A stretch of DNA of 64,000 nucleotides from Nocardioides cavernae. Its GTDB lineage: Bacteria > Actinomycetota > Actinomycetes > Propionibacteriales > Nocardioidaceae. The notes under the pieces were generated by a model, which was not told the origin of the DNA, did no database searches, and saw only the letters and a program-made list of their open reading frames with translations. Shown one piece after another: positions 25,082 to 33,552 of this stretch. A program made the translations under genes and the position numbers. Numbering within the stretch: position 1 is the stretch's first letter; every line of letters begins with the position of its first letter. The stretch lies in assembly GCF_016907475.1 (NCBI RefSeq), contig NZ_JAFBCA010000001.1, forward strand, positions 806,001 through 870,000, in the 5' to 3' direction.

Positions 25082-25873
25082 TCAGCCCGAGAGGTCCGGA
25101 CGGGCGAGGCGGTCCGCCACGACCGTCCACACGTCCGGGTCGAACCCCATCCCGAGGTGCGTCGACGACACCTCGACGTGCTCGGCCGACGGCGTCGCGC
25201 GGTCGATGCACGCCTGCCACGAGACGACGCCGTCGCGGCGGGAGAAGAGCACCGTGAGCGGCACCCGGATCGGGGAGGAGGCGTCGAGCCGGCGGGCGAC
25301 GCGGTCGGCGTCCGCGTCGGCCCCGGCGTTCGAGGAGCGAGCGACGCTCGTGTGACGGGCGCCGCCGGCCACCGGCGTGCCGTAGGTGACGACGCGTCGT
25401 ACGGCGTCCGGGTGGCGTCGCGCCACCTCCCGCGCGATGACGCCCCCGAGGCTCCACCCGACCAGCGAGGCCGGCTCGCCGGTCTCGTCGACGAGCTCGA
25501 GCACACGGGTCGACAGCCGCTCGACGTCGCGGCGCGGGTCGCCGGTGTTGGTGCCGAAGCCCCAGCCGCGGGCGTCGTACCCGAGCCGGGTGAGGTAGGC
25601 CCGCAGCGGCGCGCCCGTGAGCTCGGGGGCCTTCCAGCCGGGGATGTCGACCACGAGGTGGCCGTCGCCGCGGGGCGCCGCCGCGAGCCGGGGGAGGGCC
25701 GCGACCAGGCGGGCCGCGTCGAGCGGCGCCGCGAGCTCGCCGACCATCGTCCACGGCGTCGGCGGGCCGTCGGGGCGGGCGAGGTCACGGGCGTCGTCGC
25801 GGGCCCTGGCACGGGACCGGAGGCCGGTGGCGGAGAGCACGGACGCGCCGGCGGGCCAGGTGCGGGAGGGCAT
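25082..25873 (-). CDS. Alpha/beta hydrolase
   Basis: 263-residue esterase/lipase-like hydrolase. Nucleophile elbow GWSLGG with S141, and the likely catalytic His in STHLGMG near the C-terminus. The middle GYDARGWGFGTNTGDPRRDVE resembles triacylglycerol-lipase-type proteins. The frame is open to 25987, but ATG at 25873 has TACAGT seven bases upstream, marking a leaderless start. It is divergent from the SRPBCC/ArsR operon, and an ArsR-type dyad lies between. Substrate unknown. Confidence 0.85.
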   Translation of the reverse strand: MPSRTWPAGASVLSATGLRSRARARDDARDLARPDGPPTPWTMVGELAAPLDAARLVAALPRLAAAPRGDGHLVVDIPGWKAPELTGAPLRAYLTRLGYDARGWGFGTNTGDPRRDVERLSTRVLELVDETGEPASLVGWSLGGVIAREVARRHPDAVRRVVTYGTPVAGGARHTSVARSSNAGADADADRVARRLDASSPIRVPLTVLFSRRDGVVSWQACIDRATPSAEHVEVSSTHLGMGFDPDVWTVVADRLARPDLSG

Positions 25874-25880
25874 GTCGGGG

Positions 25881-25886
25881 ACTGTA
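25881..25886 (-). promoter_or_regulatory. -10 hexamer (TACAGT) of leaderless hydrolase gene
   Basis: On the minus strand TACAGT ends seven bases before ATG 25873. Confidence 0.5.
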
Positions 25887-25911
25887 CGTCGACGGGTGGC
25901 GGTCGATGGTC

Positions 25912-25974
25912 GCGCAATCGATGGTTGCGCATCCTTCGTCGACGGGCGTACGCTGACGAGCAACCAAGAGTTGC
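25912..25974 (+). promoter_or_regulatory. ArsR-regulated promoter with two dyads
   Basis: Site 1 is GCGCAATCGATGGTTGCGC (25912-25930); its right arm TTGCGC doubles as a plausible -35. The -10 is TACGCT (25949-25954) after an 18-base spacer. Site 2, GCAACCAAGAGTTGC (25960-25974), covers the expected transcription start. Both dyads share GCAA/TTGC half-sites. The ArsR protein of this operon is the obvious candidate ligand. Confidence 0.6.
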
Positions 25975-25985
25975 GGGAGGCTGTC

Positions 25986-26444
25986 ATGGAGCTGGGAACG
26001 ATCGAGCGGGAGCTCTACGTCGAGGCGACCCCCGCGGTCGTCTTCGAGGTGGTGAGCGACCCGGCCCACGTGAAGCAGTGGTGGTCCGACGACGCGCGCT
26101 ACGAGACCGTCGTCGGGTCGGAGGGCGAGATCCTGTTCGCCGACGCTGATGGCGGGAAGGTCGAGGCGTTCACCGTCGTGGAGGTGCAGCCGCCCACCCG
26201 CTTCTCCTTCCGCTGGACCCACCCGGCGGGGGAGGAGGCGGTGGAGGGCAACTCGCTGCTCGTCACCTTCGAGCTCGTCGCCCAGGGCGCGGGCACGCTG
26301 GTGCGCTTCCGGGAGACCGGCTTCCGCGAGCGGGGCTGGACCGCCGCCGTGCAGCAGGCGACCTACGAGGACCACGTCCACGGGTGGGACTACTTCCTGC
26401 CGCGCCTCGTCACGCACGCCGCAGCGCTGGACGCCCGGCCATGA
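25986..26444 (+). CDS. SRPBCC (AHSA1-like) protein
   Basis: 152-residue START-like protein of the Aha1/SRPBCC type. Typical strings: YVEATPAVVFEVVSDPAHVKQWW near the start, PPTRFSFRW in the middle and the C-terminal HVHGWDYFLPRL. These proteins form a hydrophobic pocket; ligand unknown. GGGAGG precedes ATG 25986. Its last four bases overlap the ArsR start (ATGA). SRPBCC-ArsR pairs under ArsR control are common in actinobacteria. Confidence 0.88.
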   Translation: MELGTIERELYVEATPAVVFEVVSDPAHVKQWWSDDARYETVVGSEGEILFADADGGKVEAFTVVEVQPPTRFSFRWTHPAGEEAVEGNSLLVTFELVAQGAGTLVRFRETGFRERGWTAAVQQATYEDHVHGWDYFLPRLVTHAAALDARP

Positions 26445-26779
26445 CGGAGGCAGTCGACGACGCGCTCTGGTCGGCGATCGGCGACCCCACCCGGCGCCAG
26501 ATGATCGACCTGCTCCTCGCGGCCGGGTCGGCCACGTCGACGTCGTTGAGCGAACGGCTCCCGGTCAGCCGGCAGGCGGTCGCGAAGCACCTGGTCGTGC
26601 TCGATCGGGTCGGCCTCGTGCACGGGCAGACGGCCGGCCGGGAACGGCACTACCGGATCGACGAGGAGCAGCTGTCCCGCGCGCTGGCGCAGCTCGAGGC
26701 CGTGAGCACGGCCTGGGACGGCCGGCTCCGCCGGATCAAGCGCCTCGCCGAGGCGCTTCAGGAGGAGCGCGAGGACTGA
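26441..26779 (+). CDS. ArsR-family regulator
   Basis: 112-residue winged-helix repressor beginning MTEAVDDALWSAIGDPTRRQ, with recognition helix region LPVSRQAVAKHLVVLDRVGLV and wing GRERHYRI. No metal-binding cysteines are present, so it belongs to the non-metal branch usually paired with SRPBCC genes. Coupled to the preceding gene by ATGA overlap. Probably represses its own operon through the dyads at 25912-25974. Confidence 0.9.
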   Translation: MTEAVDDALWSAIGDPTRRQMIDLLLAAGSATSTSLSERLPVSRQAVAKHLVVLDRVGLVHGQTAGRERHYRIDEEQLSRALAQLEAVSTAWDGRLRRIKRLAEALQEERED

Positions 26780-26820
26780 ATCCTCCGGCGGACCCTCCGC
26801 CCCCACACGAAAGGATCGAC

Positions 26821-27306
26821 ATGAACGACCTGACCCACACCTTCACCGTGGACGCGACGCCGCAGGCTGCCTACGAGGCCATCATCGACGTCCGCTCCTG
26901 GTGGGGCGCGACCAACATCGTCGGCGCCACCGACCAGCTGGGAGCCGACTGGTTCTACCTGGTGCCGGACCTCCACTACTCCAAGCAGCACACCGCCGAG
27001 CTCGTCCCCGGCGAGCGGGTGGTGTGGGAGTTCACCGACGGACACCTCGGATTCATCGCCGACAAGGGCGAGTGGATCGGGACGACGGCCCGCTTCGACA
27101 TCGCCGCCGACGACGGCCGGACGCGGGTGACGTTCACGCACGAGGGTCTTGCGGCGGGCGACCAGTGCTTCGACGTCTGTCACGACGCCTGGCGGCACTA
27201 CATCACCGACAGCCTCCGTCAGCGGATCCTGACCGGCCACGGCACGATGCGTACCCGCGAGGAGGACCTGGCGGCCGTGGGCCAGCACGCCGGGGCTCGG
27301 CAGTAG
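26821..27306 (+). CDS. Second SRPBCC-domain protein of the ArsR operon
   Basis: 161 residues from ATG 26821, preceded by AAAGGA. START/AHSA1-like: FTVDATPQAAYEAIIDVRSWW, VWEFTDGHLGFI and a C-terminal helix. VCHDAWRHYITDSLRQRI closes the domain. Lies 41 bases after arsR on the same strand, so it is probably the third cistron. Its frame is open upstream through the two preceding genes, but that is a shadow. Confidence 0.85.
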   Translation: MNDLTHTFTVDATPQAAYEAIIDVRSWWGATNIVGATDQLGADWFYLVPDLHYSKQHTAELVPGERVVWEFTDGHLGFIADKGEWIGTTARFDIAADDGRTRVTFTHEGLAAGDQCFDVCHDAWRHYITDSLRQRILTGHGTMRTREEDLAAVGQHAGARQ

Positions 27307-27622
27307 GGGCACTGGGACGGGGCCCGGGCCGCACAAGTCGGGTGCACGTCGCCGCGTGCGCGGGCTAGCCTCGAGTCCTCGCCCCACCCCTGGGGCGGAC
27401 GGGCTCCGCAGGCTCGACCTGCGCGGCGACCGTGATCCGTGAACAGTGGTCCGACCACATCGGCAGGGGTTGCCCGGCGGCCGGGTCTCCGACCCGGCCC
27501 GTCGGTGCCGGGCGCCCGATCCGCACACGTGTGGCGGTTGTGGCCCTCGATCGTGACGTCCGGGGGCAACATCCCGGACACGTGTGGCGGTCGTGGCCCG
27601 TACGAGATCGGCGAGCGTCCGC
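27307..27622. other. Intergenic region with hairpins and a 22-base direct repeat
   Basis: About 316 bases between convergent genes. Hairpins: 27381-27396 (GCCCCA/TGGGGC) and 27481-27497 (CCGGGT/ACCCGG). Direct repeats at 27525-27546 and 27578-27599. I see no gene with coding character here. Confidence 0.6.
27525..27599. repeat. Direct repeat containing ACACGTGT
   Basis: Two 22-base copies (27525-27546 and 27578-27599) differ at one base and are 53 bases apart. Each begins with the palindrome ACACGTGT followed by GGCGGT. Origin unknown; could be two protein-binding sites or an eroded tandem duplication. Confidence 0.6.
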
Positions 27623-28144
27623 TCACATCGTCGCGGCGACGGCCCGGAGCGCGGCGAGGTCCGCCCGGTCCTTCTCGCCGCCCGCGTCGTCGGGCCGCGG
27701 GACGCCCTTGCCCTCGAGCATCTTCTCCAGCGTCAGCACGCGGACCCGGAGGTGGCCGAGCGGGCGGCGGACGTGGTCCAGCGGTCCGGTGGACAGCACG
27801 ATCGGCTGTCCCGGCACGGGTACGACGACCCGGCCCTGGTCGTCGGTCTCGACGAACGTCAGCTGCAGGGCGTACCCGTCCCCGGCGTACTCGGTGCCGA
27901 CCAGGTCGTCGTCACGGGGCGTGTGGACCCAGCCGGCCGCGGTGAGCGCTGCGTCGACCCCGGCCTCGTCAGCGCGCTGGACGAGGACGTCGATGTCCTC
28001 GTGCGCGCGGGTGACGCGACCGACCCACAGGTCCACGGCCCACCCGCCGAAGAACCAGTGCTCGAGGCCGGCCGAGTCCAGGGCGTCGGCGGCGCCGGCG
28101 AGCGCAGCCGTTTGCGGCGTCAGCTCCAGCGACGGCTCACCCAT
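27623..28144 (-). CDS. Nucleotidyltransferase, aminoglycoside-adenylyltransferase-like
   Basis: 173-residue protein of the DNA polymerase beta-type nucleotidyltransferase superfamily. WFFGGWAVDLWVGRVTRAHE and then DIDVLV give the GG...D-x-D signature (D50, D52), as in ANT(2'')-type aminoglycoside adenylyltransferases. HLRVRVLTLEKMLEGKG and the final helix are consistent. A resistance role is possible but unproven; many such chromosomal genes are uncharacterised. Start at ATG 28144; the open frame beyond is shadow of the DDAH gene. Confidence 0.75.
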   Translation of the reverse strand: MGEPSLELTPQTAALAGAADALDSAGLEHWFFGGWAVDLWVGRVTRAHEDIDVLVQRADEAGVDAALTAAGWVHTPRDDDLVGTEYAGDGYALQLTFVETDDQGRVVVPVPGQPIVLSTGPLDHVRRPLGHLRVRVLTLEKMLEGKGVPRPDDAGGEKDRADLAALRAVAATM

Positions 28145-28213
28145 CCGTGTCCCGCTTCCTCGGTCCGTGTCTTCGGCCAGAGTCCTCCGCGCCACGAGGC
28201 GCTGGCAAGGGGG

Positions 28214-28228
28214 CGGACCGCCGGTCCG
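28214..28228 (-). terminator. Short GC hairpin after ddaH
   Basis: CGGACCG and CGGTCCG form a seven-base-pair stem around one C, 13 bases past the ddaH stop. The single-base loop is very tight, so the real fold may be looser. Weak call. Confidence 0.3.
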
Positions 28229-28241
28229 GACCGGGAGGACG

Positions 28242-29006
28242 TCAGCCGCGCAGACGCACGGACAGGCAGGTGACGCAGCCCTCGAGCTTCTCGTACTCGG
28301 TGACGTCGACGGCCACCACGCGCAGTCCGCGCTCCTCGTACAGGGCACGCGTCCGGGGGGCAGCCGAGGACATCAGCACGGTCGCCTCGTCGAGCAGCAC
28401 GACGTGCGAGCCCGGCTCCTCCGGGACGGCGAGGAACGAGTCCCACACGGACGGGTCGTCGACGACCTCGTCCCACCCGACGACGGTGCCGTCGGGCAGC
28501 GCGGTGACCGCCGACTTGAGGTGCAGCGCCTTGGTCAGGGGGACGGCCACCACGGAGGCGCCGAGCGGTGCGAGGTGCGCGGCGAGCTGGTCGATGCCGG
28601 CCTGGTTGGTGCGTCCGCCGAGACCGACCCAGACCGTGCCGTCGTGCTTGAGGACGTCCCCGCCGTCCAGGGTGCCGGGCGACTCGATGCGGGCGATCCG
28701 GAAGCCCAGGTCGCGCAGCGTCTGCTCGGTGCCCTCGACCTCGGCCTTGCGCTCGTCCGCGCCGGGGCGCGTGAGGACGGCGAGGTCGCCGTACATCACC
28801 ACGGTGTCCTCGACGAAGACCGAGTCGGGGCAGTCCGGTGCCGGCGGGACCTCGATCGTCTCCCAGCCCTCGGCCTGCAGCGCGGCGACGTACGCCTCCC
28901 ACTGGCGCTGCGCGAGGTCGACGTCGACCGGGACGCGGTCGAGGTGGGTCAGCAGGCCTTCGGCGAGGCGGGGGCTGGGGCGGCGGACGAGGGCGCGACG
29001 GTTCAC
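28242..29006 (-). CDS. ddaH: Dimethylarginine dimethylaminohydrolase
   Basis: Hydrolyses N-omega-methylated arginines to citrulline and methylamines. The 254-residue protein has the guanidino-modifying fold signatures: PPAPDCPDSVFVEDTVVM, LDGGDVL, catalytic H162 in ALHLKSAVT and catalytic C247 in EGCVTCLSVRL. Starts at GTG 29006 with GGGAGG eight bases upstream. Follows the acyl-CoA ligase gene by 37 bases on the same strand; the pairing is probably incidental. Confidence 0.9.
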   Translation of the reverse strand: MNRRALVRRPSPRLAEGLLTHLDRVPVDVDLAQRQWEAYVAALQAEGWETIEVPPAPDCPDSVFVEDTVVMYGDLAVLTRPGADERKAEVEGTEQTLRDLGFRIARIESPGTLDGGDVLKHDGTVWVGLGGRTNQAGIDQLAAHLAPLGASVVAVPLTKALHLKSAVTALPDGTVVGWDEVVDDPSVWDSFLAVPEEPGSHVVLLDEATVLMSSAAPRTRALYEERGLRVVAVDVTEYEKLEGCVTCLSVRLRG

Positions 29007-29043
29007 CCGCAGATCCTCCCAGCCCCGTGCGGGACGGTCGACG

Positions 29044-30747
29044 TCAGTCGCGCGGGTCCTGCAGCCGGGCCACGACCTCGCGCCGCAGGACCTTGCCCAT
29101 CGGGTTGGTCGGCAGCTCCTCGACGAACACCACCCGGCGCGGCACCTTGTAGGGCGTGAGTCCCTGCCGGGTGTGCGCCCGCAGCTCGTCCGGCTGCACC
29201 GGTACGCCCTCCACGAGCACGACCGCGGCGACGACCTCCTCGCCGCCGTCCTCGTGCGGCAGGCCGACGACCGCCACGTCCACGACCCCGGCGTGCGTGC
29301 GGAGCACGGCCTCCACCTCGGACGGGTAGACGTTGAACCCTCCGGTGATGATGACCTCCTTGATCCGGTCCACGATCGTCAGGAACCCGTCGGGCGACAT
29401 GGTCACCACGTCGCCGGTGCGGAACCACCCGTCGTGGAACGCGGCCGCGGTCTCGTCCGGCAGGCCGCGATACCCCGCGAAGACCTGCGGGCCCCGCACC
29501 AGCAGCTCGCCGCGCTCGCCCTGCGGCACCGCGCGGTCGAGGTCGTCCGGGTCAGCGATGCGGATCTCCACGTCGGGGAACGGCACCCCGATCGCACCCG
29601 GCCGGCGCGCGCCGGTCATCGGGTTGCCGACGATCACCGGTGACGTCTCGGTGAGGCCGTAGCCCTCCACGAGCAGCCCGCCCGTGACGGCCTCCCACCG
29701 CTCGACGAGCGGAGCGGGCAGGGGCATCGCCCCCGAGAGGCCGTAGCGGATGCCCTTGATCGAGACGTTGCGGCGCTGCGACTCGTCGACGATGCGCTGG
29801 TAGAGCGGCGGCACCGCCGGCACGAAGCTCGGCACCTCACGTGCGACGGCGTCCATGATCAGGCCGATCTCGGGCTTGGGCAGCAGCACCAGCTTGGCGG
29901 CGAGGGCCACGCCGAGCAGCACGCTCACCGTCACGCCGTAGGCGTGGAACAACGGCAGCGCCACCAGGAAGGACTCCTCGCCCTCCTTCAGTCCCGGTAC
30001 CCAGGCGCGACCCTGCATCACGTTGGCGACGAGGTTGCGGTGCAGCAGCGGCACGCCCTTCGGCACGCCGGTCGTGCCGGAGGTGTAGAGCAGGAGCGCG
30101 ACGTCGTCGCGGTGCGGTCGCGGGTGCGAGTCGTCCAGCGGAGCGGCGGAGGCCAGGTCGGCCCACTGCACGGCCTGGGGCGCCGGGGCCGTCAGCTGCT
30201 CCCGGGCGGCGCGCGCCTTCGCGATCGGCAGGCGCAGCGCGAGCCGCTTGCGCCACGGGAGCCGGGTGGTCATGTCGACGGCGACCACGTGCTCGAGGGC
30301 CGAGCCGGCGACGAGCTCTTCGACGACCGGCACGACCTTGTCCCACACGATCGCGACCCGGGCGCCGTGGTCGACGAACGGGCGACGCAGCTCCGCCGCG
30401 GTGTAGAGCGGGTTGTGCTCGACGACGGCGGCGCCGAGGCGGAGCACTGCGAAGAAGGTGATGACGTTCTGCGGACAGTTCGGCATCACCAGGGCGACGT
30501 TGTCACTGGGACGTACGCCGAGCGCGTGCAGGCCGCCCGCCACGCGGCGTACCTCCTGGTCGACCTCGGCGTAGGTCGACACCCGGCCCAGGAAGTCGAC
30601 CGCGGGGCGATCGGGGTGGTGGCGCACCGCGTCGTCCCACAGGTCGAGCACCGTGGTGTCGCCGTAGTCGAGGTGCAGGGGCACGCCCGGCGCGTAGGAG
30701 TCTGCCCACGGGGGCTGCTGAGCCGGCACGGTGTTCCTCACGTCCAT
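29044..30747 (-). CDS. Long-chain-fatty-acid-CoA ligase (AMP-binding)
   Basis: 567-residue adenylate-forming enzyme that activates a carboxylic acid to its CoA thioester. The AMP-binding core LLYTSGTTGVPKGVPLLHRN, then GYGLTETSP, the GWFRTGDV hinge region and the catalytic lysine region NPMGKVLRREV. Long- or medium-chain substrates are likely, not certain. ATG 30747 begins MDVRNTVPAQQPPW; the frame beyond it shows no coding character. Neighbours fadH and mcr suggest a lipid-catabolism region. Confidence 0.92.
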   Translation of the reverse strand: MDVRNTVPAQQPPWADSYAPGVPLHLDYGDTTVLDLWDDAVRHHPDRPAVDFLGRVSTYAEVDQEVRRVAGGLHALGVRPSDNVALVMPNCPQNVITFFAVLRLGAAVVEHNPLYTAAELRRPFVDHGARVAIVWDKVVPVVEELVAGSALEHVVAVDMTTRLPWRKRLALRLPIAKARAAREQLTAPAPQAVQWADLASAAPLDDSHPRPHRDDVALLLYTSGTTGVPKGVPLLHRNLVANVMQGRAWVPGLKEGEESFLVALPLFHAYGVTVSVLLGVALAAKLVLLPKPEIGLIMDAVAREVPSFVPAVPPLYQRIVDESQRRNVSIKGIRYGLSGAMPLPAPLVERWEAVTGGLLVEGYGLTETSPVIVGNPMTGARRPGAIGVPFPDVEIRIADPDDLDRAVPQGERGELLVRGPQVFAGYRGLPDETAAAFHDGWFRTGDVVTMSPDGFLTIVDRIKEVIITGGFNVYPSEVEAVLRTHAGVVDVAVVGLPHEDGGEEVVAAVVLVEGVPVQPDELRAHTRQGLTPYKVPRRVVFVEELPTNPMGKVLRREVVARLQDPRD

Positions 30748-30799
30748 CGTCGCGGGAGAGCCGCGACGCTCCCACGGTATCGCCAGGTGACGTCCGGGC

Positions 30800-32812
30800 T
30801 CACAGCCCCGCGACGACCTCCGTGCCCTGCTTGATCGCGCGCTTGGCGTCGAGCTCGGCGGCGACGTCGGCACCGCCGATGAGGTGCGCCTCGCGGCCGA
30901 GGCCGTCGTAGAGGTCGCGCACGGAGTCCTGGCCGGCGCACACGACGATCGTGTCGGCCTCGATCACGCGCGTGGCGCCGTCGACGGTGACGTGGAGGCC
31001 CGCGTCGTCGATGCGGTCGTACGTCGCGCCGCTGACCAGGGTCACCCGGGACTGCTTGAGCACCGCGCGGTGCGCCCAGCCGGAGGTCTTGCCGAGCCCG
31101 ATGCCGATGGGCGTGGTCTTGCGCTGCACCAGCGTCACCTCGCGGGCGGGCGTGCGCGGCTTGGCCTCGGTGAGACCGCCCTCGTGGAGTGCCGGGTCGC
31201 CGACGCCCCAGTGGGCCATCCAGTCGTCGAGGTCCTCCTCCTCGTGGGTGAGGAAGACGCTCACGTCGACGCCGATGCCGCCCGCGCCGATCACCGCGAC
31301 CCGCTTGCCCGGGACCACCGCGCCGCTCAGCACGTCGGCGTACGACGCCACGGTCGGGTGGTCGATTCCGGCGATTTCCGGGAGTCGCGGGGTGACGCCG
31401 GTCGCGACGACCACCTGGTCGAAGCCGGCGAGGTCGTCGGCGGTCGCGGCCGTCGCGAGGCGTACGTCGACGCCGAGGACCTCGAGGCGACGGGTGAAGT
31501 AGCGCAGCGTGTCGGCGAAGTCCTCCTTGCCGGGGACCGCCATCGCGAGGCGGAACTGGCCGCCGAGCTCGGGTGACTTCTCGAAGAGCGTCACCGCGAA
31601 GCCGCGCTCGGCCGCCGACGTGGCGGCGGCGAGGCCGGCCGGGCCGGCTCCGACCACCGCGACGGTCTGCTTGCGGAGCGTGGGCATCAGCACGAGCTCG
31701 GTCTCGTGGCAGGCGCGCGGGTTGACCAGGCAGGAGGCGCGCTCGTTGCTGAAGACGTGGTCGAGGCAGGCCTGGTTGCAGGCGATGCAGGTGTTGATCT
31801 CGTCGGCGCGCTCGTCCATCGCCTTCGCGACGAAGGCCGCGTCGGCCAGCAACGGCCGCGCCATCGAGACGAGGTCGGCCTCGCCGGCGGCGAGGATGTC
31901 CTCGGCCAGCTCGGGGGTGTTGATCCGGTTGGAGGCGCAGACGGGGACGTCGACGATCTCCTTGAGGCGCGCGGTGTGGGAGCGCCAGGCGCCGCGCGGC
32001 ACCTGCGTGATGATCGTCGGCACCCGTGCCTCGTGCCAGCCGATGCCGGTGTTGAAGACGGTGACGCCGGCGGCCTGCAGGTGCAGCGCGAGCTCGGCGG
32101 TCTCCTCCCAGGTCTGCCCGCCCTCGACGAGGTCGAGCAGGGAGATCCGGTAGACGATCGGGAAGTCCGGGCCGACCAGCTCACGCGAGCGGCGTACGAC
32201 CTCGACGGCGAAGTGCATGCGGCGCGCGGGCGAGCCGCCCCACTGGTCGTCGCGGTCGTTGGTGCGCGCGGCGAGGAACTGGTTGATGAGGTAGCCCTCG
32301 GAGCCCATGATCTCGACCGCGTCGTAGCCGGCCTTGCGGGCGAGCGCGACGCTCTTGGCGAAGGCGGTCGCGGTGTGGTCGACCTCCTTGCTCGACATGG
32401 CGCTCGGCTTGAAGGGCGTGATCGGCGACTTCTTGTCCGACGCGCTCTGCGACAGCGGGTGGTAGCCGTAGCGGCCGGCGTGCAGGACCTGCAGCGCGAT
32501 CGCGCCGCCCGCGTCGTGGACGGCGCCGGTGATCCGCTCGTGCCGCTTGGCGTGGAGGCGGTTGGTCATCTCCGACGCGAACGGCTTGAGCCAGCCGCGC
32601 TTGGTCGGCGCGTAGCCGCCGGTGATGATCAGGCCGACGCCCCCGCGCGCCCGCTCCTCGAAGAACGCCGCGAGCTTGTCGATGTCCCACGGGTGGTCCT
32701 CGAGCCCGGTGTGCATCGAGCCCATGACGACGCGGTTGCGGAGCATCAGCGCGTCCGGACCGGTGCCGAGGGTGATCGGCTCGAGCAGGTGGGGGTAGCG
32801 GGGGTGCGTCAT
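30800..32812 (-). CDS. fadH: 2,4-dienoyl-CoA reductase (NADPH), OYE/Fe-S type
   Basis: Reduces 2,4-dienoyl-CoA during oxidation of unsaturated fatty acids. At 670 residues it is the E. coli FadH size. An N-terminal FMN TIM barrel has active-site Y174 (GSEGYLINQF) and H260 (GIGWHEARVP). The 4Fe-4S cysteines are C342, C345, C349 and C361, then FAD-binding VVGAGPAGLAAA (from about 386) and an NADPH domain (VIGAGGIGVDV). One base separates its ATG from the PadR stop, so it is the second gene of a PadR-controlled operon. Confidence 0.94.
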   Translation of the reverse strand: MTHPRYPHLLEPITLGTGPDALMLRNRVVMGSMHTGLEDHPWDIDKLAAFFEERARGGVGLIITGGYAPTKRGWLKPFASEMTNRLHAKRHERITGAVHDAGGAIALQVLHAGRYGYHPLSQSASDKKSPITPFKPSAMSSKEVDHTATAFAKSVALARKAGYDAVEIMGSEGYLINQFLAARTNDRDDQWGGSPARRMHFAVEVVRRSRELVGPDFPIVYRISLLDLVEGGQTWEETAELALHLQAAGVTVFNTGIGWHEARVPTIITQVPRGAWRSHTARLKEIVDVPVCASNRINTPELAEDILAAGEADLVSMARPLLADAAFVAKAMDERADEINTCIACNQACLDHVFSNERASCLVNPRACHETELVLMPTLRKQTVAVVGAGPAGLAAATSAAERGFAVTLFEKSPELGGQFRLAMAVPGKEDFADTLRYFTRRLEVLGVDVRLATAATADDLAGFDQVVVATGVTPRLPEIAGIDHPTVASYADVLSGAVVPGKRVAVIGAGGIGVDVSVFLTHEEEDLDDWMAHWGVGDPALHEGGLTEAKPRTPAREVTLVQRKTTPIGIGLGKTSGWAHRAVLKQSRVTLVSGATYDRIDDAGLHVTVDGATRVIEADTIVVCAGQDSVRDLYDGLGREAHLIGGADVAAELDAKRAIKQGTEVVAGL

Positions 32813-32813
32813 G

Positions 32814-33359
32814 TCAGTCCTTCGCGTGGGCGTGCAGGTAGTCGGTGATCCAGTCGATCCAGAAGCGTTCGAGGCGGATGCCGCCGCGCAGCACCAGCCA
32901 CTGGTCGAGCCCGGCGCCGTCGAGGTCGGCCGGGTCGGGGAACTGCTCGCGCTCGAGCTCCTCGTAGTGCGCGAGCCGGGTGGCGTGGTCGGCCCGGGCG
33001 GCCAGGAGGTTGGAGGCCAGCGCGGCGCGGTCGCCGTACGACGCCCCGCGCAGCTTGACCGCCAGCTCGCTGCGGAACGTCTCCATCGGCATCGGCGTGG
33101 CCAGCCACTCGGCCAGCACCCGCCGCCCCTCGGTCGACGGTGTGTGGACCCGCTTGTCGGGCCGGCCCTCCTGCTCGACGACCTCGACGCCCACCCAGCC
33201 GTCGGCCTCCATCCGCGCCAGCACGCGGTAGATCTGCTGGTGGGTGGCGTGCCAGAAGAACCCCAGCGACCTCTCGAACCGCCGGGTCAGCTCGAGCCCG
33301 CTCGCCGGGCGCTCGCTGAGCGCGACGAGGAGGGCGTGCTCGAGGGCCATGCGGGCCAT
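32814..33359 (-). CDS. PadR-family regulator of fadH
   Basis: 181-residue PadR winged-helix regulator with N-terminal MARMALEHALLVALSERPAS, recognition region HATHQQIYRVLARMEADGWV and the vinculin-like C-terminal helices. A TTG start at 33377 would add six residues, but ATG 33359 opens the conserved helix. TGCAAC-GA-GTTGCA sits at 33373-33386, just upstream. Probably autoregulatory and controls fadH. Confidence 0.88.
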   Translation of the reverse strand: MARMALEHALLVALSERPASGLELTRRFERSLGFFWHATHQQIYRVLARMEADGWVGVEVVEQEGRPDKRVHTPSTEGRRVLAEWLATPMPMETFRSELAVKLRGASYGDRAALASNLLAARADHATRLAHYEELEREQFPDPADLDGAGLDQWLVLRGGIRLERFWIDWITDYLHAHAKD

Positions 33360-33372
33360 GGTGCCTGACCTA

Positions 33373-33386
33373 TGCAACGAGTTGCA
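33373..33386. promoter_or_regulatory. Candidate PadR operator
   Basis: Perfect dyad TGCAAC-GA-GTTGCA beginning 14 bases upstream of the PadR ATG. Confidence 0.5.
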
Positions 33387-33410
33387 AGCCCGCCGTGACC
33401 GAGGTCGCCG

Positions 33411-33492
33411 AAGTCCCCGGATATCCGGTGACTTTCACACTTCGCACCCGAGATCTGGGGCGCCAAGTGTGAACCTCCCCGGATATCCGGGG
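33411..33492. repeat. Composite palindromic element, copy 2
   Basis: Same design as 3618-3680. A GATATC-centred palindrome (33411-33434, one mismatched pair), an AGATCT-centred 40-base palindrome (33434-33473, three mismatched pairs), then a second GATATC-centred 16-base perfect palindrome (33477-33492). It lies between the divergent padR and mcr genes. Confidence 0.8.
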
Positions 33493-33552
33493 ACTTGCTG
33501 GCCGCGAGACGACCGTCGCGACGCTGACAGCGGCGGTGTCATGATCGGGCGC

